Source: CAWACC01 sp964390695
Lineage (GTDB): Bacteria; Chlamydiota; Chlamydiia; Chlamydiales; Parachlamydiaceae
Assembly (NCBI GenBank): GCA_964390695.1
Contig: CAYMKI010000124.1
Location: 1 to 9,977, forward strand
Length of the DNA: 9,977 nt
Direction: 5' to 3'
In this document: positions 6,437 to 9,977 of the stretch, one piece after another
Numbering within the stretch: the first letter of the stretch is position 1
How the letters are laid out: each line of letters begins with the position of its first letter
Notes under the pieces: generated by a model
Told to the model about the DNA's origin: nothing
Databases searched by the model: none
Seen by the model: only the letters and a program-made list of their open reading frames with translations
Translations under genes and position numbers: made by a program

Positions 6437-6787
6437 ATCTAGCATGTTACTAATTTCGCTTTTTTCTTGCTGATTTATTTCTTGTTTTGGCAAATCAGCC
6501 ACCCTCTTATCAAACGCTTTGCAAGCAAACGAATGAGCTGTTTCTGCAGCCATCCAAGAAAGTACCGATGATCCACCGATAACAGCGACATGACCTAAAA
6601 GAGTCTCTGGTTTTAGCATATATAGCGCAACGTAGCAAGACAGGGCGGCGGCAGTCGCTGCAACCTGCTTAGGAGGTAAATACTTAAACAACACAATCGG
6701 AGCATCGTAGTAATTACGTGGATTTGTTAATTGTTTTGAGATTGTGATTAGGTTATTGTAATTAATTAAATTAGAATTTGCATTCAT
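6422..6787 (-). CDS. Small protein with paired membrane segments (Inc-like topology), unknown function
   Basis: A 121-residue protein with a polar, Asn-rich N-terminus (1-38), two closely spaced hydrophobic segments at about 41-58 and 63-83 separated by a short KPET turn, and a charged C-terminal tail (90-121). There is no cleavable signal peptide. The two segments form a bilobed hydrophobic stretch of about 43 residues. If the organism is a chlamydia, this resembles inclusion-membrane (Inc) proteins, which insert in the host-derived vacuole membrane with both ends facing the host cytosol. That is an inference from topology; there is no sequence family I recognise. The ATG at 6787 has no evident ribosome binding site and the upstream 50 bp is AT-rich, so expression is uncertain. 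Its 3' end lies 5 bp from the P450 stop, tail to tail. Confidence 0.6.
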   Translation of the reverse strand: MNANSNLINYNNLITISKQLTNPRNYYDAPIVLFKYLPPKQVAATAAALSCYVALYMLKPETLLGHVAVIGGSSVLSWMAAETAHSFACKAFDKRVADLPKQEINQQEKSEISNMLDNLGI

Positions 6788-6854
6788 GTTAAATAGACAT
6801 TTGATTGTTGTTGATAATTTTTATATTTGGTCATTATTCACCTGCCTTCATACA

Positions 6855-6922
6855 ACATAAGATATTAAACCAGGTTTTGTCCCGCTGTGTTCTCTCTGGT
6901 TCTGTGGTTTAATATATTATGT
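6855..6922. repeat. Inverted repeat, possible miniature interspersed element
   Basis: ACATAAGATATTAAACCA (6855-6872) and TGGTTTAATATATTATGT (6905-6922) are complementary at 17 of 18 positions around a 32-nt, more GC-rich core. Read on the minus strand, the core begins ACCACAGAACCAGAGAGAAC and continues ACAGCGGGAC. This recalls the short CCACAGAG-ACACAGAG repeats I remember as scattered in intergenic regions of many environmental bacteria. The rest of 6788-7078 is AT-rich with no gene seen. A long-loop bidirectional terminator is the alternative. Confidence 0.45.
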
Positions 6923-7078
6923 CTTTCTGGGGTGGTAAATAATAATTTATTGTAAATGAATTGTTGTTAAAAATTCAATCTTTTTTTTGTTGTTGCATAT
7001 AATTATGATTTTAAATATTATATTTTTAATAATATTTATTTTTTATAGTTTATCATTATTTAATGTAATGGTGTCGTT

Positions 7079-9977
7079 TTGTCATATGCAATTCATAATC
7101 TAGGCTTAAATGATGCTGTTCAGTTCGTGGGTTTGTCCAAACCTCTGAATTTGAATGAGCTAATCGCAAAAAAGGATCAGATTCAAGTCTTAAATTTTTT
7201 GAAATCATCTTTGTTGGATTTAGCATCATGGTCGTGGAAGGCGGAGAACGGTGAAGAGTGGAATTTAGTTCGACTCTGCCATGAAAATGCCTGGATGGAC
7301 ATTCTGGATTGGTTATATGAATCACAAAGGATCGATTTTTTGCCGGAATTAGTTCGAGCGATCTCTTTGAAACAAGGGGATTACCTTCGAACGCTGTTGA
7401 AGTGCTTTAGGGAAGATATGGAAGTTTCTATATCAGGGACTCCCTATGAGACATTACTATGGCATGCCTTAAACGAAAGAAATTACGATGCGGCAAGGAT
7501 GCTCATAGAAAAAGGAGCTTCCTTATCCCAGCCTTTGCCTATGTCTTTGCAAACATATTTAAAAGAAGAATTAAGAAAGAGTTTTTTCAGTCATCCCTTT
7601 TATTTCGGCCGTGACGGCGAAGAATTATTACGTGCTACAGAGCAGGCCGATGTTGAAGATTCCTTAGTTTATGCTATGGCTAGATACTATTATCCTCAAG
7701 ATTCTAAGGTCCTGGAATTATTGCTGGAATATCCCAAAGCTATCACCTTTAATGTTGTCAAAGCCTTTGTGCAACTTGCAGACGTAACGGCATTCAATAG
7801 AGTGCTTAGTCTTTATCTGCAGCCAACAGTAAGCGCTCTGATCGATCAGAAAAGCTCGGGCGACATGGACCTAAGTCTCGAAAAAAAAAAGCGAGAATTG
7901 CTCCACTATGTTTTGCGGGATTATCATTTCTCCTTGATGGGTTTTCATTTCGATTACGTTATTCCCCGGCTAGAGATCATGAAAGCATTGTTAGCTTTAA
8001 ACCCATGCTTGCATCACGTAGATAAATTCGGATTAAGCACCTATGAAATTGCCCAATATTTGCAATTATGTGTGCCGCAGAGCGTAGCCCCGGAGTTTGA
8101 ACCTATATGGGTTAAGTTGTTGCAAGATCCTACAGGCTTTCATGATCTATGGAGAATCCAGAGGTTGTTATTCAATATGTTGGGGGTTAAAGTCAACGCT
8201 TTAGGAAAGGTTAAAGATATGCAGGTAGCGGCTTATCCCAACGTTTTGAAGCACATGCAAGATTCTTTCGCTGCATTTTTGGAGAACAATCGGCTAAACA
8301 ATGATTGCATCTTCGTGACCCCTCAGCCGCAATTCAGCTTGGATAAATGTTTACAGTGGCTGGATGAAAAAAAGATCCTCAAGATTTTTACGGGTTGGAC
8401 AGGCGGCGACGACGAGGGACATGCCGTGAATGCTTTGCTTTACGAGGATTATCTCTTTATCTGCAATCGCGGCGGCGGCAGTACACTAAAGACCAGCGGT
8501 GTGGCTATATATCGGCTGGAAGATGTCTATGTGCGCAAAGAGTGTTTGCAGATATGTTTAGAAAGATCCAAGCGAACTGAGCACTTCGTTAAAGAGGGAA
8601 TATTAACGCATGCTAAGATCAAACACCTGCATACCCTATCGGCTTCGCCCCAACAAACAGGGAATTGTGTGTGGTTATCTGAAAAAATGGGTATCTATGC
8701 TTGTTTTGTGGCAATGGCATTGAAGCAAGGCTTGCCTATGGAGGTCGCTATGACCCACGGAAAATCATTATTTAAACAGTGGTCCGTAGATGACCGTTTC
8801 CGTTTGCTCCATGCCTACCTTGACCACCCCTATCACAGCCGCAAAGATATTCAGCCGGTAAAAGACGGCATTGATCTTAAACAGGTTATCAAAGCTATTA
8901 TTCGGAGAGCCCCCAAGCGACTAAAGTCCAAATATGCTTCTATAATCTTGCAGAAATTAGAGAAGGAAGAGTTTAAGAAATATTTATCTGATGATGAATT
9001 CAAAGAATTATACGTTACATTAAAAATGCATGGATACGAAAGAGCATTAATCCACAAGGATACCGGCTTAGCTGTATCTTATCTAAAAGATATTTTCAAA
9101 GAAGGTTGTGAAATTAAGTCAGGCGAGATTTTATTGAATTTAGCTTGTAATTATAAAAACTTTAAGGTCATCCAAGAGCTACTCGAACGAGGTGTTAATC
9201 CTACTTATGTGACAAATGATGCACTATCCCCCTTGGAAGCGCTATTAAAAGAAAGTGAAAGGGAAGATGGGGGGCTGCCTAGATCACAAGAGGAAGCCAA
9301 TATCATTAAACTTCTGGTAAAGCACACCTGCTTGGAGGAGTTGGCTATGAAAGATGTATTCCCATTGCATGCAGCCATTACCTATGGACACGAAGTAGCC
9401 GTAGAAGAAATTTTATCTAAAGGTTTTGATCCTCTTTGTCCTAATGAGAAAGGAGAGACTGCCTATCATTTTGCAGCCATGTCCAAATATGAACAGTTGG
9501 GCATCGCTCTGTTGAATAAATGTCCAAATCTTAATCTCAAAACAAAAAATGGCAAAACTCCGCTTCACCTGGCTGTCAACCACAGAAACGCGAATACAGT
9601 AAGCTATTTATTGAACCACGGGGCTGATCCTAATGCCAAAACACCGTTTCATATCACTCCTTTGGATGAAGTGCTTTCAGATGAATGGCTGCCGGTGTGT
9701 AAACTATTGTTAAAGCATGGAGCCGATGTCAATAGGCATACATCCAAGGCAAATACCCCTTTGATAACTCAAATATTACAGGGCAATGAAGCTATCGTTG
9801 AGGAGATATTGAAAGTGCCAAATGTCAATATCCATGTTATAAATAAAAACGGTGTGACCCCACTGCATTTAGCGGTGGATAACGATATGAAAGATGTTGT
9901 CAGTGCTTTATTGAAGAAAGGGGCCGATCCAAATGCTATCTGTAAGCAGAAATTAACGCCTTTGCACCATGCAGCCA
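7079..9977 (+). CDS. Ankyrin-repeat protein with a central permuted papain-like cysteine protease domain (3' end outside the window)
   Basis: The frame is open from 7064 (after TAA 7061-7063) to the right edge. No ATG occurs until 7295. I place the start tentatively at TTG 7079, preceded by GGTG at 7070-7073. Numbered from there, at least 966 residues are visible. Residues 121-150 (ETLLWHALNERNYDAARMLI) and a segment near 297-325 are degenerate ankyrin-like repeats. Near 445-480, GHAVNALLYEDYLFICNRG and GVAIYRL align in pattern with the papain His/Asn region (HAV...NSWG...G-Y-I), giving H448 and N463. At 525-533, QQTGNCVWL matches the papain Q...GSCWA active-site helix, giving C530. His/Asn thus precede Cys, the reverse of papain order. 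From about 683 a C-terminal ankyrin array follows (TPLHLAV repeats with HGADPN and KGADPN turns). The product is probably a secreted effector whose repeats bind host proteins, but secretion and activity are inferred. Confidence 0.85.
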   Translation, partial: MSYAIHNLGLNDAVQFVGLSKPLNLNELIAKKDQIQVLNFLKSSLLDLASWSWKAENGEEWNLVRLCHENAWMDILDWLYESQRIDFLPELVRAISLKQGDYLRTLLKCFREDMEVSISGTPYETLLWHALNERNYDAARMLIEKGASLSQPLPMSLQTYLKEELRKSFFSHPFYFGRDGEELLRATEQADVEDSLVYAMARYYYPQDSKVLELLLEYPKAITFNVVKAFVQLADVTAFNRVLSLYLQPTVSALIDQKSSGDMDLSLEKKKRELLHYVLRDYHFSLMGFHFDYVIPRLEIMKALLALNPCLHHVDKFGLSTYEIAQYLQLCVPQSVAPEFEPIWVKLLQDPTGFHDLWRIQRLLFNMLGVKVNALGKVKDMQVAAYPNVLKHMQDSFAAFLENNRLNNDCIFVTPQPQFSLDKCLQWLDEKKILKIFTGWTGGDDEGHAVNALLYEDYLFICNRGGGSTLKTSGVAIYRLEDVYVRKECLQICLERSKRTEHFVKEGILTHAKIKHLHTLSASPQQTGNCVWLSEKMGIYACFVAMALKQGLPMEVAMTHGKSLFKQWSVDDRFRLLHAYLDHPYHSRKDIQPVKDGIDLKQVIKAIIRRAPKRLKSKYASIILQKLEKEEFKKYLSDDEFKELYVTLKMHGYERALIHKDTGLAVSYLKDIFKEGCEIKSGEILLNLACNYKNFKVIQELLERGVNPTYVTNDALSPLEALLKESEREDGGLPRSQEEANIIKLLVKHTCLEELAMKDVFPLHAAITYGHEVAVEEILSKGFDPLCPNEKGETAYHFAAMSKYEQLGIALLNKCPNLNLKTKNGKTPLHLAVNHRNANTVSYLLNHGADPNAKTPFHITPLDEVLSDEWLPVCKLLLKHGADVNRHTSKANTPLITQILQGNEAIVEEILKVPNVNIHVINKNGVTPLHLAVDNDMKDVVSALLKKGADPNAICKQKLTPLHHAA

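Noticed and set aside
7005..7103. Plus-strand frame of 32 codons (starting MILNIIFLII) that could be a signal peptide for the ankyrin protein
   Set aside because: Its hydrophobic residues come from A/T-rich sequence, it stops at 7101-7103 and it is in a different frame from the ankyrin gene. Joining them would need a frameshift for which there is no independent evidence.
7056..7325. Minus-strand open frame of 89 codons
   Set aside because: It is antisense to the start of the ankyrin-protease frame, which continues unbroken for 2.9 kb. The minus-strand product has no recognisable features.
1..9977. CRISPR array, tRNA or rRNA genes, complete insertion sequence, prophage genes
   Set aside because: I saw no regularly spaced direct repeats, no tRNA cloverleaf or rRNA signature, and no transposase or phage structural motif in any frame.

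Overview
The window looks like a piece of chromosome from an AT-rich, host-associated intracellular bacterium. A chlamydia-related amoeba symbiont fits best and a Legionellales-type bacterium is the main alternative. This is inferred from gene content: a large ankyrin-repeat protein with a protease-like middle domain, a kinase-like protein with a long disordered N-terminus, a small protein with paired hydrophobic segments resembling chlamydial Inc proteins, very AT-rich spacers and decayed gene pieces. No rRNA or other marker gene fixes the taxon.

Layout. Positions 1-185 hold the C-terminal end of an unidentified helical protein, followed 13 bp later by the first third of a HIT-family hydrolase gene (199-~328). 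The HIT gene is cut off abruptly. At the same point the sequence becomes the 3' end of a convergent gene (1650-316, minus) for a 444-residue protein with a zeta-toxin-like P-loop kinase domain. An AT-rich 440-bp spacer follows, containing a short coding remnant on the minus strand (~2017-1869) and a good promoter for a 173-residue protein of unknown function (2093-2614). That gene appears frameshifted near its end and is followed by a strong hairpin terminator (2710-2756). Next is a minus-strand pair of oligopeptide/dipeptide ABC-transporter ATPase genes (oppD-like 4845/4896-3799 and oppF-like 3808-2834, overlapping by 10 bp), with no permease or binding-protein gene alongside. They are divergent from a plus-strand cytochrome P450 gene (5004-6416), which has a sigma70-like promoter and a strong ribosome binding site. 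A 121-residue membrane-hairpin protein (6787-6422, minus) converges on the P450 gene. A second AT-rich spacer (6788-7078) carries an 18-bp inverted repeat resembling a small interspersed repeat. The rest of the window (from about 7079 to the right edge) is one open frame of at least 966 codons. It encodes a protein with degenerate N-terminal ankyrin-like repeats, a central domain whose motifs match papain-like cysteine proteases in permuted order (His/Asn before Gln/Cys), and a C-terminal ankyrin array that runs off the window.

How the parts relate. Apart from the overlapping ABC pair and the fragmentary gene-HIT pair, the genes look like separate transcription units. The two ATPases would power peptide import only if permease subunits are encoded elsewhere. 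The P450, kinase-like, Inc-like and ankyrin-protease genes look like accessory or host-interaction genes assembled by rearrangement, as shown by the double truncation near 328, the remnant near 1869-2017, the shifted tail at 2614-2690 and the repeat at 6855-6922. The most interesting element is the ankyrin protein with the apparently permuted papain-like core.
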